Counted from the stretch's first letter, positions 23,005 through 34,120 are shown. The stretch is 64,000 nucleotides of DNA from Cladocopium goreaui (GCA_947184155.2 CAMXCT020001866.1:62001-126000), one strand, 5' to 3'. A program made the numbers and translations. Notes: generated from the letters alone by a model not told the origin.

Positions 23005-23300
23005 GTAGATCCCAGAATTTTGGTACCCCGCCCTCGCCATAGCCATATTTGCACATCCTTGCAAGATCTTAGGAGTTTGAGCGATACTTCATGGTGAAAA
23101 AAGCACTTGGTTCAGAAATCCCAGAAAGAGAAGTTCCATTTATAGATTTTATAGCGGGGTTTTAACCAAACTCAACTGCGCAGTTACTGTACTACTTGAG
23201 AGAATCCTGCATATCTTTGTAAAATCCTAGCTAGCTCTATTCCTCTTTTGATCACTTAAATCCTCGTTCAAATCCTGCACTTTTCATCATTTTCCCGCAG

Positions 23301-23405
23301 TTTTTGGTGGGAATAGCTGAGCCCATGGAGATTCACCCACACTGCAGGACGTCGCAGTGCAACCCGGATCCGGAGTTCTTTACAGTGCGAGTGCACCTGT
23401 TGCAG
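23301..23405 (+). CDS. internal exon, unknown gene (35 codons)
   Basis: Excellent acceptor CATTTTCCCGCAG, donor CAG|GTGTGC, phase 0 to 0. Frame FLVGIAEPMEIHPHCR, then TSQCNPDPEFFTVRVHLLQ. About 70 percent of third positions are G/C. Confidence 0.65.
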
Positions 23406-23727
23406 GTGTGCCAGCATGATCATTGGCGGGATGGGTTGCGTGCAAAATGATGGGTCAATATCCACCCGAAACATCCCGGATACCCAAAATTGGCGAATTT
23501 AGGTACAACATGATGATAAACCATGAGATTTTTGGGTACCTGCAACTGCCTTGCAGTGCAAAAGCCAAACAAAAATACGCGATTTGATGTTCGCATGCAT
23601 TGAAGTCATTGAAGTATTAAGGCATTCAGCCAAACAATTACGTGGGATAAACAAAAATGATTCACTAGAATATCCCCTGCGGAAAAACATCTTCCAGGGT
23701 GGGGGGTACCATGGTTGTTTTTGGCAG

Positions 23728-23769
23728 GGTATGTTGCCTTCCTGCAACACTATGAAGAGCTTTACTGGG
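23728..23769 (+). CDS. small exon candidate, unknown gene
   Basis: Acceptor TTGTTTTTGGCAG|G, donor GTCACC. Frame YVAFLQHYEELYWG after a two-base entry. The phase-0 frame MLPSCNTMKSFTG would join the preceding exon's phase better. Confidence 0.35.
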
Positions 23770-24233
23770 GTCACCTGATATACTATACTGATCTATATTG
23801 CAATACGATGGTGGCACCACCAATGAGTCACGATCGTGATTCATCCATAATTGAGAGCTCGCACGAGCTGGCCTTGCAGTGTATGATCACTGTCAGCTGT
23901 AGATATTATATGATATTATATACAATTACAATTACATCATACCTAACAAGAAGGCCAGGGAATGGTTCAACAAGAACGCAAGGGAATGATTTGAATAGGA
24001 GATAGTAATATAGTAGGAGATTATAGGGGGTATCTTCGTCGAACTTTGCGATATGAAGAATTACTCAAACATCCCACTGTTGGATGTCTCCATCAAGAGA
24101 TTGACGTTCGCCTTAAGCACGAGATTACCAGTTTTGTTGTGATCAAACATCTATTATATATACAGTATATATATATATAACTATATAACTATATCTATAT
24201 ACATATAATTATCATTACCTTGCCCTATCCCAG

Positions 24234-24360
24234 GCGTGCTTGCGGTTCCTGAAGACTGCAGGGCGCAACCTCCAGGATTGGCCTGGATTCTCAGTGGCGG
24301 TGCAGTCTCCAAGAGTCACCTTGTACCGATGGACCATTCGCGACCCGGATGCTCCATGTC
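24234..24360 (+). CDS. internal exon, unknown gene (42 codons)
   Basis: Acceptor CCTTGCCCTATCCCAG|G. Frame ACLRFLKTAGRNLQDW, then PGFSVAVQSPRVTLYRW, then TIRDPDAPC, donor GTGTCC (exit phase 1). About three quarters of third positions are G or C against an AT-rich flank. The WTIRDPD stretch did not convince me as any known motif. Confidence 0.65.
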
Positions 24361-24766
24361 GTGTCCCATCCAACATGCGTCAATATGAATTAATATGAAT
24401 TAATATGAATTAATAGTATCCCTTGACCAACTACCGTAACTATGATTGATCTGCAATGATGCCAGAAAGGTTGATCCACATGTCATGGCTGAACAAATTA
24501 GGATGCCAATGGATCCGCAAAAGAGGCTGGTCATTTGAGGGTCTAAGATGGTCTAAGCCATGCAATCTTGGGACATTCAGTAGGTTTGAGCCACTTCCCA
24601 AAGTATCACCTTGATTATTTTTTAAATGATGTGCCCAAAATGTATTGCTATATATATTTATGTACTCTAATATGTATAATAATATACGTACAAGAATCTA
24701 TGCATAGATCATGTTGATTGTTGTCTCAGTGACATTTGTAGATATGGATTCATTCAATTGTTACAG

Positions 24767-24809
24767 TCAGTCGTCGCAGAGAAACACCAATTTGATGATC
24801 TAAAATCTG
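24767..24809 (+). CDS. small internal exon, unknown gene
   Basis: Acceptor TTCAATTGTTACAG, donor TCTG|GTGAGG (consensus), frame SVVAEKHQFDDLKS, exit phase 1. Confidence 0.45.
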
Positions 24810-24963
24810 GTGAGGCATTTCTTAGCAATTCTCTGGTTTTACATCAGGAAATATATATTATGTATATATATATCATATTATATCATACAGAGTATGTATA
24901 GAAATGTATTACATGTCCTACCGCCACTGGTGCCGTTGCGTCGGCTATGGCCTGCGGTAACAG

Positions 24964-25061
24964 CGGCGCTATTTGAGGCGCCAACACCACCTGCGCACCA
25001 AAAACGTGGCCCAATCTGTGTTGACAGCCCTGCAGTGCGAGGAGCGGGCCTTGGAAGACAA
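24964..25061 (+). CDS. internal exon, unknown gene (basic helix)
   Basis: The frame RRYLRRQHHLRTKNV, then AQSVLTALQCEERALEDK is GC3-rich. Donor GACAA|GTGATA. The acceptor CGGTAACAG has a weak pyrimidine run, so the start is less sure than the frame. Confidence 0.5.
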
Positions 25062-25309
25062 GTGATAGGTACCCTGATCTACCTGGAGCCTGGGTAAGGC
25101 TGGGTGGTTAGTAGGTTTGTAGCTATATCTCGGGGGAGATGTACTATTTGGATAGTCACAGCCATATACGTTATTTGGTACACCGGTATAAACCAGTTTG
25201 CACTTACTCTCTCCATGATAGTGGATAGATGTGGATGGACTAATCTTCTAGGTGTCTACTCGTAGTATACTGAGTATGTACATTAGATCGAACTTAGCAG
25301 ACTCTGAAG

Positions 25310-25420
25310 AAGTATCGCCATGCTCCACGAAGCCAGAGATCTAACTATGGGAGGCAACAGCCTTGTCAATTTCGTGTGGAATCGCGAAATGCTGCAGACA
25401 TCTCAACCCAGATCATGCGA
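25310..25420 (+). CDS. internal exon, first of a phase-linked run
   Basis: Frame IAMLHEARDLTMGGN, then SLVNFVWNREMLQ, donor GTATAG, exit phase 2. The next exon (25460) enters with one base, giving a clean join SCE|QVHHLF. The acceptor (TCTGAAG) is weak. Confidence 0.5.
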
Positions 25421-25459
25421 GTATAGTCCAGTATAGTATGTTTACATGAATTATTGTAG

Positions 25460-25532
25460 GCAGGTACACCACCTCTTTAACCGAGCAAAACAACGAGAAC
25501 TCAGTACTCAGCTACTCGCATCACGTATCTGG
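25460..25532 (+). CDS. internal exon, second of a phase-linked run
   Basis: Acceptor AATTATTGTAG|G, donor TGG|GTATCC. Frame QVHHLFNRAKQREL, then STQLLASRIW. It joins in phase to 25310-25420 upstream and to 25704-25763 downstream. The intron before it is only 39 bases, which is unusually short. Confidence 0.5.
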
Positions 25533-25703
25533 GTATCCGCATCTTTGACCTTGACCATTCCCTGCCTTGCCTCAATTTGCCGCCCCAGACATATTGGATG
25601 CTTACAGCAACCACGAAAAATCATCCATCCAACCCTTCATTTTTGATGATATTCGCATGTTTGTTGGTTAAACCGTTAGAGACCCTTAGAGCAACCACTG
25701 CAG

Positions 25704-25763
25704 GATCGCTTCACCTTGGACATGCCAGACATCAGCGTTGAACGCACCTGGACCGGGCGGTCG
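25704..25763 (+). CDS. internal exon, third of a phase-linked run
   Basis: Acceptor AACCACTGCAG|G, frame DRFTLDMPDISVERTWTGR, GC3-rich, donor TCG|GTGCCC, phase 0 to 0. Confidence 0.55.
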
Positions 25764-25989
25764 GTGCCCTGACCGCAACCTGAGGTGACCCCCCAAGCAT
25801 TGGGATGTTCACAAACATCAAATATATGATAAATATTGATAAATTTATGATAACATATTGAGATAGAAATGCATAGAAGATAATAACCAAATACCATTGA
25901 TATGATGTTATGATATTTTATGAGAGGATATACGCCACCACCAGACATTACTTCATTGACATGTGTTGCTGCCAGCTTGACGTGTTCAG

Positions 25990-26046
25990 GTGGAAACTCT
26001 GCTGCAGTGCTTTTCGGGTTTGGACCGCGTGCGTGCGCGCTACAAG
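25990..26046 (+). CDS. internal exon, fourth of a phase-linked run
   Basis: Acceptor CAGCTTGACGTGTTCAG|G, phase 0, matching the previous exon. The frame VETLLQCFSGLDRVRARYK is GC3-rich. A TGA follows at 26053, so a GC donor (AAG|GCGCTC) is needed, or the exon is terminal. Confidence 0.5.
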
Positions 26047-26082
26047 GCGCTCTGATGCGCTCTGTGTGGGTGGATTCTTCAG

Positions 26083-26156
26083 GGACATGGTGGCATGGTT
26101 CAAAACCGTGGTTAACAATTCGATCCAGGAATCCTATGGAATCCAATGGAATCCAG
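26083..26156 (+). CDS. internal exon, unknown gene
   Basis: Acceptor GTGGATTCTTCAG|G, donor CCAG|GTATGA. Frame DMVAWFKTVVNNSIQ, then ESYGIQWNP, exit phase 1. Confidence 0.5.
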
Positions 26157-26283
26157 GTATGATTATGAGGTGTCCTCCATACAAGACATGGATCAAGTAT
26201 GATCAAGTCATCGCCCACCGTTTCGATGTGTGTCGTTTCTTTAATATTTGCTACATCATGCTACATCGATATACAGTGTACAG

Positions 26284-26355
26284 TGTTCGGATTGCTCCTG
26301 GTTCTATCGCAAAGAGCAAACCACCAAGAAGGACGATATCTCCATGCTGCTTGAT
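26284..26355 (+). CDS. internal exon, unknown gene
   Basis: Frame CSDCSWFYRKEQTTKK, then DDISMLLD, with donor GAT|GTACTT in phase 0, matching the next exon. If that donor is not used, the frame runs on to TAA at 26419-26421 as a last exon. Confidence 0.5.
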
Positions 26356-26603
26356 GTACTTCGAGCGCCAACCCACAAAAAAGATGTCGAATTTCCCAAG
26401 AGAAACGACCCACTATTATAATATTAATTCATATTAACTATCTATGTTGATCACAAAATTCACAAAATGATCTATTGTGATATTACAATATCCATTCATA
26501 TCCCACAAATCCTGATAGTTGACTACCTTGATCTATTTTGATAATGCTTGGACGACCATACCAATGTCATGGCAGCTATGGACCCATGTGATGCCCCGTC
26601 CAG

Positions 26604-26711
26604 GTGGCCCTGCGGGTCTTGTGTCGTATGGCCGACGTCTTGGACGGCCATTCGGTGTCTCGGCAGCTGGAACGGGATGGAAGGGGAAAACTATGGAAAA
26701 CGTCAAGATGT
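26604..26711 (+). CDS. internal exon, unknown gene (36 codons)
   Basis: Acceptor GCCCCGTCCAG|G, phase 0. The frame VALRVLCRMADVLDGHS, then VSRQLERDGRGKLWK is GC3-rich. Donor GTGGTA at 26712, with close alternatives at 26710 and 26715. Confidence 0.6.
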
Positions 26712-26870
26712 GTGGTATCTTTTTAGTAATTATAATACTTTGGCTACAAAGATGTCACATAGTCTGTATGTTATATAAAATATAGGATCGTATTATACGT
26801 ATATACAGTGTATATATATATTAATATACACATGCATAGTACATATGAACAACGGCTTCTATTTGCGCAG

Positions 26871-26904
26871 ATGGTATCAACTGTACCAGAACTGCATTCG
26901 TCTC
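26871..26904 (+). CDS. small internal exon, unknown gene
   Basis: Acceptor CTTCTATTTGCGCAG, donor CTC|GTATGG, frame WYQLYQNCIRL after a one-base entry. Confidence 0.4.
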
Positions 26905-27228
26905 GTATGGTTGGAGGACTAATTTTGCTTGGAGCCTTAAAAGAGAATTCCACACTTTTGCCAGCAGCGTGATTTCCTTTACTGTAGCCATTCATGCCGT
27001 GAAACTATGACACCCTGCTACTTACATCATCACTCAACTTCGACAGTGGTTCAAAACCATGCCTGTTCATGTTTGTGCCTATACCATATACCTCACTTGC
27101 ATTAAGGGTGGCCACAGTTGGTGGACTAACCAACTTGCCAACCATACTTCCTAGCCCTTTCACATTTGTGGGACAATGGAAAACTCTATGATCCATGGCA
27201 AAATCATTCAGACCGCCAGGATTTTCAG

Positions 27229-27278
27229 GATGCCAATGGCAGTACAGAAGATCAGGCCAGGGCAGCCAGGGAAAATTG
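27229..27278 (+). CDS. small internal exon, unknown gene
   Basis: Acceptor CCAGGATTTTCAG|G, frame DANGSTEDQARAAREN, donor ATTG|GTTCAT. An overlapping frame is open. Confidence 0.4.
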
Positions 27279-27489
27279 GTTCATCCAGCAGCTCTGAAGG
27301 GGCAACACTGGATGATACCTAGCCCCGGCGAATCTTCTGGGGTAGATGAATACATGGTATACTCACAAAACTAGGCCATTTGGGAGGTATTTTTTATCCA
27401 ACATCATGGTATTATGGTATTGGTGTTGATATACCATGGGCCGGTTACTTCCAGTGCTGTTTTAGGAAGGCAAAACTTCACCCAACCAG

Positions 27490-27553
27490 GAAGCGGAGGA
27501 GGATCTGCACCTGCGGTTGATGGAAGAAGAAGCCAAGCCTTGGGACGAGGAGT
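27490..27553 (+). CDS. internal exon, acidic, unknown gene
   Basis: Acceptor ACTTCACCCAACCAG|G, GC3-rich frame EAEEDLHLRLMEEEAKPW, donor GTCTTG. Glu-rich, probably helical or coiled. Confidence 0.5.
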
Positions 27554-27712
27554 GTCTTGCAACGAGACATGGGAGTTGTTTCCAACATGTTCCACCCAAA
27601 TGTTGGGAAGATCATGAAAGATTAGCATAGGTTAGCTACCTGAAACTGTCTGCCTTGATGGGTTCATGATGTTTTATGTCCATTCTCAAAAACAAATGGT
27701 GTTGATCTTCAG

Positions 27713-27790
27713 CGACGAGCATATTCTTGAGTGGTGCGGCTCAACCAGCCAGAAATCAAATAAGCAACCTCTGCATTCCCATTGTGGCTG
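27713..27790 (+). CDS. exon candidate, unknown gene
   Basis: Acceptor GGTGTTGATCTTCAG, donor GCTG|GTGGCT, frame DEHILEWCGSTSQK then NKQPLHSHCG. Codon bias is weak. Confidence 0.35.
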
Positions 27791-28041
27791 GTGGCTAGAC
27801 ACATAGGCCTCCAGGTGCCCATTTTTCAAGCCGAAGAGTAGTGAGAGTTGTTTTTCCAGCGGGCTGGTCCTTCCGTGGTAGGCACAATTCAGGTTTGTAT
27901 GGGTACATACCCAATGGTTTGAGGCATGGCAACTTCTTTGGCGGCTTTTCAGGTTCACTTGAGCGTGCAGCTACTTACTTGTTTGTCTGACCGTTGCGCC
28001 GCCTCTCTACAATCTGGTGTGCGATCTTGGATGACCCCGAG

Positions 28042-28126
28042 TACATGGATGATGACGCTGGCATTGTGAGGGACGTTCGTGAGTCATGCGGAGTGACTTT
28101 CGTTAACGATGCAGAGGGACAAAAAG
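28042..28126 (+). CDS. internal exon, unknown gene (acidic start)
   Basis: The frame EYMDDDAGIVRDVRESCG, then VTFVNDAEGQK ends at donor AAAG|GTATGA in phase 1, matching the next exon. The start is unclear. The frame is open back to about 28000 without an AG, so the acceptor may be CCCCGAG at 28041. DVRESCG vaguely recalls KH or RRM helices, but this is not enough to name it. Confidence 0.4.
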
Positions 28127-28254
28127 GTATGATTGTACCTTCTAATTGATTTGACAAGTTGCAAGAGAGGGTACGGCGGGTACGGCACCAAGGCTTCAAC
28201 TTTGATGTGGATGTCTTTCAAAGAGGGATATGTTCATGAGCGTGCTTCCTGCAG

Positions 28255-28289
28255 GTTTCAAAGGGAGATGGTTCACAAATGAGGAGGAC
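28255..28289 (+). CDS. small internal exon, unknown gene
   Basis: Acceptor GTGCTTCCTGCAG|G, frame FKGRWFTNEED, donor GTGTCC. In phase with the exon ending at 28126. Confidence 0.35.
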
Positions 28290-29174
28290 GTGTCCAAGAC
28301 ATGTTTGGACCCAAGGGCCCAAGGGTGCATGAATCATGGGTTTATGCTGAAGCAGTTCGCTGCACGGGGCCTGTACACAACCTCAAGTTGGAGCTGGATG
28401 GAGCTGGGTGGAGCTGGATGGAGCTGGCTCTGGTGACTTCATCTCTGTGGCCTTGGTGATGTTGGTGATGAAGCTGAAGAGTTGCGAGACCTCCAGTGCT
28501 TGAGTAAGGATCATTCAGAATGAACGGAGTCAACCAAGTCAACCAAGTCAACCCGTGCTGACTACCACCGTCTACCATTTGGCTGTGTGTTCCTGCTGAT
28601 GCAAAGCTAAGAGGATCCTAGTGAGCGAAGCTGGGGCCAACCGGGCCAACTGAGTTGCTGAGCCACGCCTTGTGCACAGAAGAGCAACGAGTAAAAGCAA
28701 GTGGAAAGCAGCTACGTTAGCTACGTGGAAACCCCACAAGGCCACAAGATGCCACGAGGTAGTCGATGATGGTTACTACCAGGTTTCTATGAATTCTGTC
28801 TTGAAGAAGTCCGTTTTCGGCCGTCAAGATTTATATTACTTGTAGACAAGGATGCTACCTATGCCGTGAGGAAATGAAAAAGGTTTCTATGCCCAGGGTA
28901 CATTATGCAATCTCTGGACCTCAGGGGAACAAAAAGCATATTCGGAGAACCAAGGGGTGTACAATGTGTGTTTCCATACCGTTGCTGTATTGGCCTATGA
29001 TGCTTGTGTTCTATCAGTTGTACCCCTCAATGGCATCCCGTTGTTCTCAGTTATGTCCCTTTTGATGTGCGTTTCTTTTTTTTCTTGCGATTCTTGCGAT
29101 TCTTGCCGTAGATTGTGTCATGTTTTGTTCATTTGATCGTTTGGTATTTAGCCCTCTTCGTTTCTGTTGCTCAG

Positions 29175-29237
29175 CATCCACTGGTCTTTCCGAAGGAGAA
29201 GATGCGAAAGAACTTGGCATACTTGGTGTCAACCTCA
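29175..29237 (+). CDS. internal exon, unknown gene
   Basis: Acceptor TTTCTGTTGCTCAG, donor TCA|GTGAGC, phase 0 to 0, frame HPLVFPKEKMRKNL then AYLVSTS. In phase with 29552-29674. Confidence 0.45.
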
Positions 29238-29551
29238 GTGAGCAATATGTTGCCATCATTTGCCACCTATATTCTGCCCATATTGCCATATATTGCCAAT
29301 ATGTTGCGGATGTTGCCTTGAACATCCTTGGACCTTTCTCACGCAAAATCACTGATAATATCAAGCTCAGATTGATACGGAAGTGTTCACTGAATTTACT
29401 GAGCAAGGTGTAAAAGATTGTAAAATAGAGTTGTCCGATTGCGAAAGTGGAACATTTGTAGGGAATTCACAGACCGGTTTGACCCCCAAATTCTCGGTCA
29501 CGTACCGTTTGTTTTGTGGCTTGGGCTCGTGGGTTGCTGGATTTCCCCAAG

Positions 29552-29674
29552 GACAACATGGAAGAAGGCACCTGGACCCGTGGCGGCTGGCGGATTCTGG
29601 CACTCGATTCACAGTCCGATAGAAAATGGCAGCACCTAAAGCAGACCTCGTTACCCTCCAGCAACGAAACATGG
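29552..29674 (+). CDS. internal exon, unknown gene (41 codons)
   Basis: Acceptor TGGATTTCCCCAAG|G, consensus donor TGG|GTGAGA, phase 0 to 0. Frame DNMEEGTWTRGGWRIL, then ALDSQSDRKWQHLK, then SLPSSNETW. Confidence 0.6.
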
Positions 29675-30089
29675 GTGAGAGAACCCCCATCATAAATCAT
29701 CATAAATCATCATTTTATTTTGTTTTGTTTTTATGATTTTTATGGGAATCATTCAGCAATGTCTGACTGCCACAGATGCGGGTTTCTTTCAATACGTATT
29801 TCGTTGGTGGGGCAGATCTGGCGGGTTGGACAAGCTTGCCCTAAGATGGCATGGTTGACCTGCTCTTTTCTTCCCGATCAATATTGATCAATGATGATCA
29901 ATGTATATCGTTGACTTTTAGGGCCTGTCACAAAAAGGGTAAAGCTTGACCTTGTCAACTGGTTAATCATTAAATATTTTGGTGAGTATATGGGGGATCG
30001 GGGAAAAGATTACCCGGCACAAAACATGGGTATCCAAGATAAGCCATCAGCACGCTGTGGTGATCTGTGGTGTGTATTGATGGTGCAAG

Positions 30090-30148
30090 CGGCATCATGC
30101 GTCCAGAAGACCGACGAGTGCAACAAGAAATCTTCACCTCTGCCAACG
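30090..30148 (+). CDS. exon candidate, unknown gene
   Basis: Frame GIMRPEDRRVQQEIFTSAN, donor AACG|GTGCGC. The acceptor (GGTGCAAG) is poor. The frame stays open to TAA at 30199, so it could be a last exon. Confidence 0.3.
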
Positions 30149-30517
30149 GTGCGCAGAGACTGGAGATGTTCCTCAGCTGGAGAATTAATCTGCGATAAGC
30201 TGCGCTTGGGATGAACCAAAGTGAACTTCATGATCTGGGGTAAGCAGCTAGAGCAGCTAGAGTGCGTCCCCAGGATTCCCCAGGGATATCCCAATGTTGC
30301 GGGGTTAATATGTTATATATAGTCTGATTATGTCATATTATGTCTAATTTACAATGATATACTATAAAAATCTATAATAGATATATATTATACATATCTT
30401 TTCATATCAGTTACTGTATATATAAGTGTTTATCGTAATCTTATACACGTTATGTACCAGTTATAGCGTGTCATGATCCCAATATATCCCAGTCATGTTT
30501 GCCGATTTGCCGCCCAG

Positions 30518-30629
30518 TTCGAAAGTGATTTGAGGTTCCTGGGTGGCTTGTACAACAGCCAGACCAACGCGAAGACCCAAGCCCGAGTTTCTGAAGCCGC
30601 AGGGACCCAAGGATGCCTTTCGAGTCCAG
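30518..30629 (+). CDS. internal exon, unknown gene
   Basis: Acceptor TGCCGATTTGCCGCCCAG, donor CCAG|GTATCG. Frame FESDLRFLGGLYNSQ, then NAKTQARVSEAAG. A second frame (RPKPEFLKPQGPKD...) is open over the 3' half. Confidence 0.4.
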
Positions 30630-30799
30630 GTATCGGACATCAACTGCAGGAGAGCGTTGGGTGAATTTCACAGAGCTTTTGGGTCCAAAACATGCGAAGA
30701 TTACAGCAAACACATGTTAAAATGCCAAATGGGTATGGACCCAAGAATGGCCCAAAGGTTTGTCTTAATCTATTCTGGACACATTCCGGCACCATTGAG

Positions 30800-30868
30800 G
30801 CCTTGATCCAGGAGGGAATCAAATTGGTGGAGGATTCCAAGATCAGTTCCCTGGCGAATCTGTGGAAG
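30800..30868 (+). CDS. internal exon, unknown gene (23 codons)
   Basis: Acceptor GGCACCATTGAG|G, donor AAG|GTTTGT, phase 0 to 0, frame ALIQEGIKLVEDSK then ISSLANLWK. In phase with 31088-31144. Confidence 0.55.
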
Positions 30869-31087
30869 GTTTGTCACATTGGATCCTAATTGGCACCAAA
30901 GATGGAAATATGATGAAATATGATGAAATATGATGAAATATGAGCATTTGTGGAGCTGTTTCGTAGGAGAATTCTTGATCAACCCATGACGAGCTGCAAT
31001 TTGCTGGAGTCTTAGGGTTTTATAAATTGATATGGAACCTTGATTCAATTTCGACCCATAGCCACAATGGCTGGTGTTCATTTACAG

Positions 31088-31144
31088 ACCTTCCCAACTC
31101 TAGAGAAAGTCAATTGCCATGTGGCGCTTTCATCTATAGAGTCT
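31088..31144 (+). CDS. internal exon, unknown gene (19 codons)
   Basis: Acceptor GTGTTCATTTACAG, donor TCT|GTATAG, phase 0 to 0, frame TFPTLEKVNCHVALSSIES. Confidence 0.5.
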
Positions 31145-31977
31145 GTATAGTTGGGTGGCAGTTCGCACCAGGTGTAGCCCCAAAAAACATGACTGCGACT
31201 GTGAACATGGCAAGACTCGGTCCTGACCGAACCCAAAAGAATTACCTCACTGTTACCTCACTCAATAAACCGCTATATACCCACACCATCTATGCACGGT
31301 AGCAACTACCTCCTTTTGGGCGATTTGAACATTAAAATGATGAAATTCGGTAGATACATAGATACCTACAAGAATGCTATGCGGATCAGCAAGACTCAAC
31401 AGTGTGTTTAATCAGAAGCTGTTTGCATATAGGCCCATTGTCAATGTCCGTATCATGTAATGTATGACTCACATGTAAATGGGCATGGATCCAATATAGG
31501 GTACGGGTGCTGCCCACGGAATTGGTCCTGTTTAGTATTTTACTCAAAGTGCCACATATCTCCACAAATGGACTGTCACTGAGGCGCCGCGGAAAGTGAT
31601 AGCGAAGCAACTTGGTCGACTTATGTCCACTTGTGGTATAGTGGCATTTGGATATGATTGGATATGTTGTTGTTCAGGATGACTCATCAGGATGGCTCAT
31701 TCGATTCTAGGGTGTTCATAATATAAGTTCATATTAGTTCAATAATTAATTCATTTCGACTCGACTCACTTTGATTTATAAAATCCCGTTATGATAACGA
31801 GCCGTTATCTACTCAGGTAGACTCGGGCAGCTGGGATGAACCCATACCCAGATAGATTATGATAGATTGCTGCTACGTGAGCACGGTCATGATCTTCAAA
31901 TTGACTATACAGTCAGGGTACTTTGGGAGGATAATTCGCCGTGTCGTTGATGCATTTGTTGAGATTATCATTTTTAG

Positions 31978-32036
31978 CTCAAGCTATTAGTCATAGAACA
32001 AGTCCTTGTCTCGATGATCCAGCGGATGATCTTTCA
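31978..32036 (+). CDS. exon candidate, unknown gene
   Basis: Acceptor TTATCATTTTTAG, phase 0 entry matching 31144, frame LKLLVIEQVLVSMIQRMIF, donor CA|GTGTGA. The first bases with the acceptor resemble the end of the dinoflagellate spliced leader (see findings). Confidence 0.35.
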
Positions 32037-32365
32037 GTGTGAACCTGCCACAACAGGGAACCCAAACACATCAAATACATTCAAATACGTTCTTTAGATA
32101 TTTTAGAGGAGGTTACTACTGGCAACCCCTTCGACCTGACAGGATGCGTTGGTTAGTTAGGAAATCATAGCCATGACGCCTAGGGCCTGTACAATTATAC
32201 GTGAGTTCTTTTTTCAGGCCGATCATGCATTGTAATTGGTTGGTGGGCTCAATTGTTGTTATTGTCGTTTGTTTTGATTTGTTTGATGTTTTCTTCTGCA
32301 GATCATCCCACTTGAATCCAATTGGCCTTGGTATTTTGTGGATGGCCTGCATCTTTTCCGCCTAG

Positions 32366-32427
32366 GATGGCTTCGATTCGCGCAGCGAGTCCAGTTCTTC
32401 CGAGCCCCTCGGCAGAAGCCAAATCAA
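32366..32427 (+). CDS. internal exon, Ser-rich, unknown gene
   Basis: Acceptor CATCTTTTCCGCCTAG|G, donor AA|GTGCCT. The frame DGFDSRSESSSSEPLGRSQI has three quarters G/C third positions. A longer alternative begins at 32303 after TTTTCTTCTGCAG in another frame (IIPLESNWPWYFVDG...). The two cannot both be used. Confidence 0.4.
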
Positions 32428-32883
32428 GTGCCTGCGGAAAAAAATGGGCATGCAAAGATAGCAATGTGAAGAAAGGGCAAGATCCTTGTAAGGCAGGAAA
32501 TTTGACATCCCGCATGCTGTGCGCACCTCCGAGAATTTACCATAATTGCCTCCTATATAGAACAGGAAGGCCAAAATAAAAGAAAAAAGAAATTTGAACC
32601 TCCAGTACAGAACAAAGATGGCGCTGGAGAATCACCGTGTTTTGGTACCGGAGAATCTTCAATGATTGAGGAATTTAAATGGTTGCTAGAGGACATGGGT
32701 CCCCTATTTCGGGCTAAAGATTTGGATTCAACATGATTCATCATAATTCAACATTTCAACATGGCTCACCAAGCAGTTTGAGTGGTAAAGACATGTAAAG
32801 ACATGTAAAGACATGTAAATACATGTAAATTCAAAAATTAACAGTTAAAGGAAACCGTCATCGAAACATCGCTTCATTGGTAG

Positions 32884-32954
32884 CATCCACCTACGCCCTG
32901 GCAGCCTCGATCAAGTACCCAGGCCAGACGGAGTTCGAACTGAGGCTCCAGAGG
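32884..32954 (+). CDS. internal exon, unknown gene
   Basis: Acceptor CTTCATTGGTAG, donor AGG|GTGATA. The frame STYALAASIKYPGQTEF, then ELRLQR is GC3-rich. Confidence 0.55.
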
Positions 32955-33411
32955 GTGATAGGGATGTTAGAACTGTTAGAGGGGGTGGATCTTAGAGGGG
33001 GTTGAAGGCTTCGTTGAAGGTGCTGAAGGAATGCTGAAGGTATTTGATAGGCAGACAAGAATGATATCTGGCTGAGGAGTCTCAGTGTCACTGAGTTCCG
33101 CAAGGGGTTGTATCAGATCAGAAAAAAAAAGTGTGGGATGACAGGACAACAAGATGATGCCGTCCGGAGACATGATCATACTGTCACTTGAAGATGCAGG
33201 ATGTTTTAAAATGTTTTAAATGCCTTGTCAGGATTTCATTCCAACTTCAATATTTCTGGACAGGTGGATTGCTTGCCTGTGTATACTATGACCCATCACC
33301 CATAATTTCGAGTTATTCCCCACTTACAAACTGGGATGCACCCCGAAGATATGGTTGATTCAAAGTGATGTTAGGCGGCAGTGATCGACATGCCTCCACG
33401 GGAGTTCTCAG

Positions 33412-33456
33412 GCCTGGGCGACATAGGGACCCTGGGACCCTGGGACCATGCCATGG
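33412..33456 (+). CDS. small exon candidate, Gly-rich
   Basis: Acceptor GGGAGTTCTCAG|G, donor ATGG|GTAGCG, frame LGDIGTLGPWDHAM. It contains a GGGACCCT duplication. Confidence 0.35.
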
Positions 33457-34120
33457 GTAGCGGGATGATCCCATTGAAGTTGAGGATGAGACTTATGATA
33501 AATGTGGAACTTATGATCAGATATATGTATATAAATGTGGATATGTTAGTGGATATGTTAGTGATCTGTCACCAATTTTAATTTGAGTTGATTGATCACT
33601 GCGAAATGAGTGGCTGGTGCACCAAGAGGATCCAACAGAACTAGTCCGAGACTCTTCCCGATTTTGTTTTGCCAGTGCCACGACATGGGACTTGCTGCAT
33701 CTACAATTTGCAAAATGACCCCAACCAGGCCTGAGTCAGCCTGGATCCACATGATTGATCACATGGAACATCACAATGCTCAGTTTCGAGTGGCAAGCAT
33801 CGACCCATTTGGAACGCCGAAACATTTTGTCTTAGAGTGTGCCAACATGTGCCAACCTATTTCCCAAGAACTACTATCTTTTTCTGGGTCCAATATGGTG
33901 GAATAGTATCAGTATATCTACCCATAGCATCCTGCCTATAACAGTTGACCATAATCAAATACATGCGTGGATGTACTAGGATGTGTATTTGTATGTGATG
34001 AATACAGAACAGTTATCTGATACATTCACATACTATGTCTTGATGATTACGCATATTTAGAAATAACTATTCAACGAATATAACAGGATAATACAAGATA
34101 TAACCAAAGTGTAACACTAC

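Noticed and set aside
24234-24360. BEACH-domain assignment for the exon ACLRFLKTAGRNLQDW...
   Set aside because: A superficial likeness only. The conserved BEACH residues (WQ.R.ISNFEYL, NTLAGR) are absent.
28042-28126. U2AF large-subunit assignment
   Set aside because: Similarity is limited to an acidic E-Y-x-D-D and a V-R-E-x-C segment. Neighbouring exons do not give the rest of an RRM.
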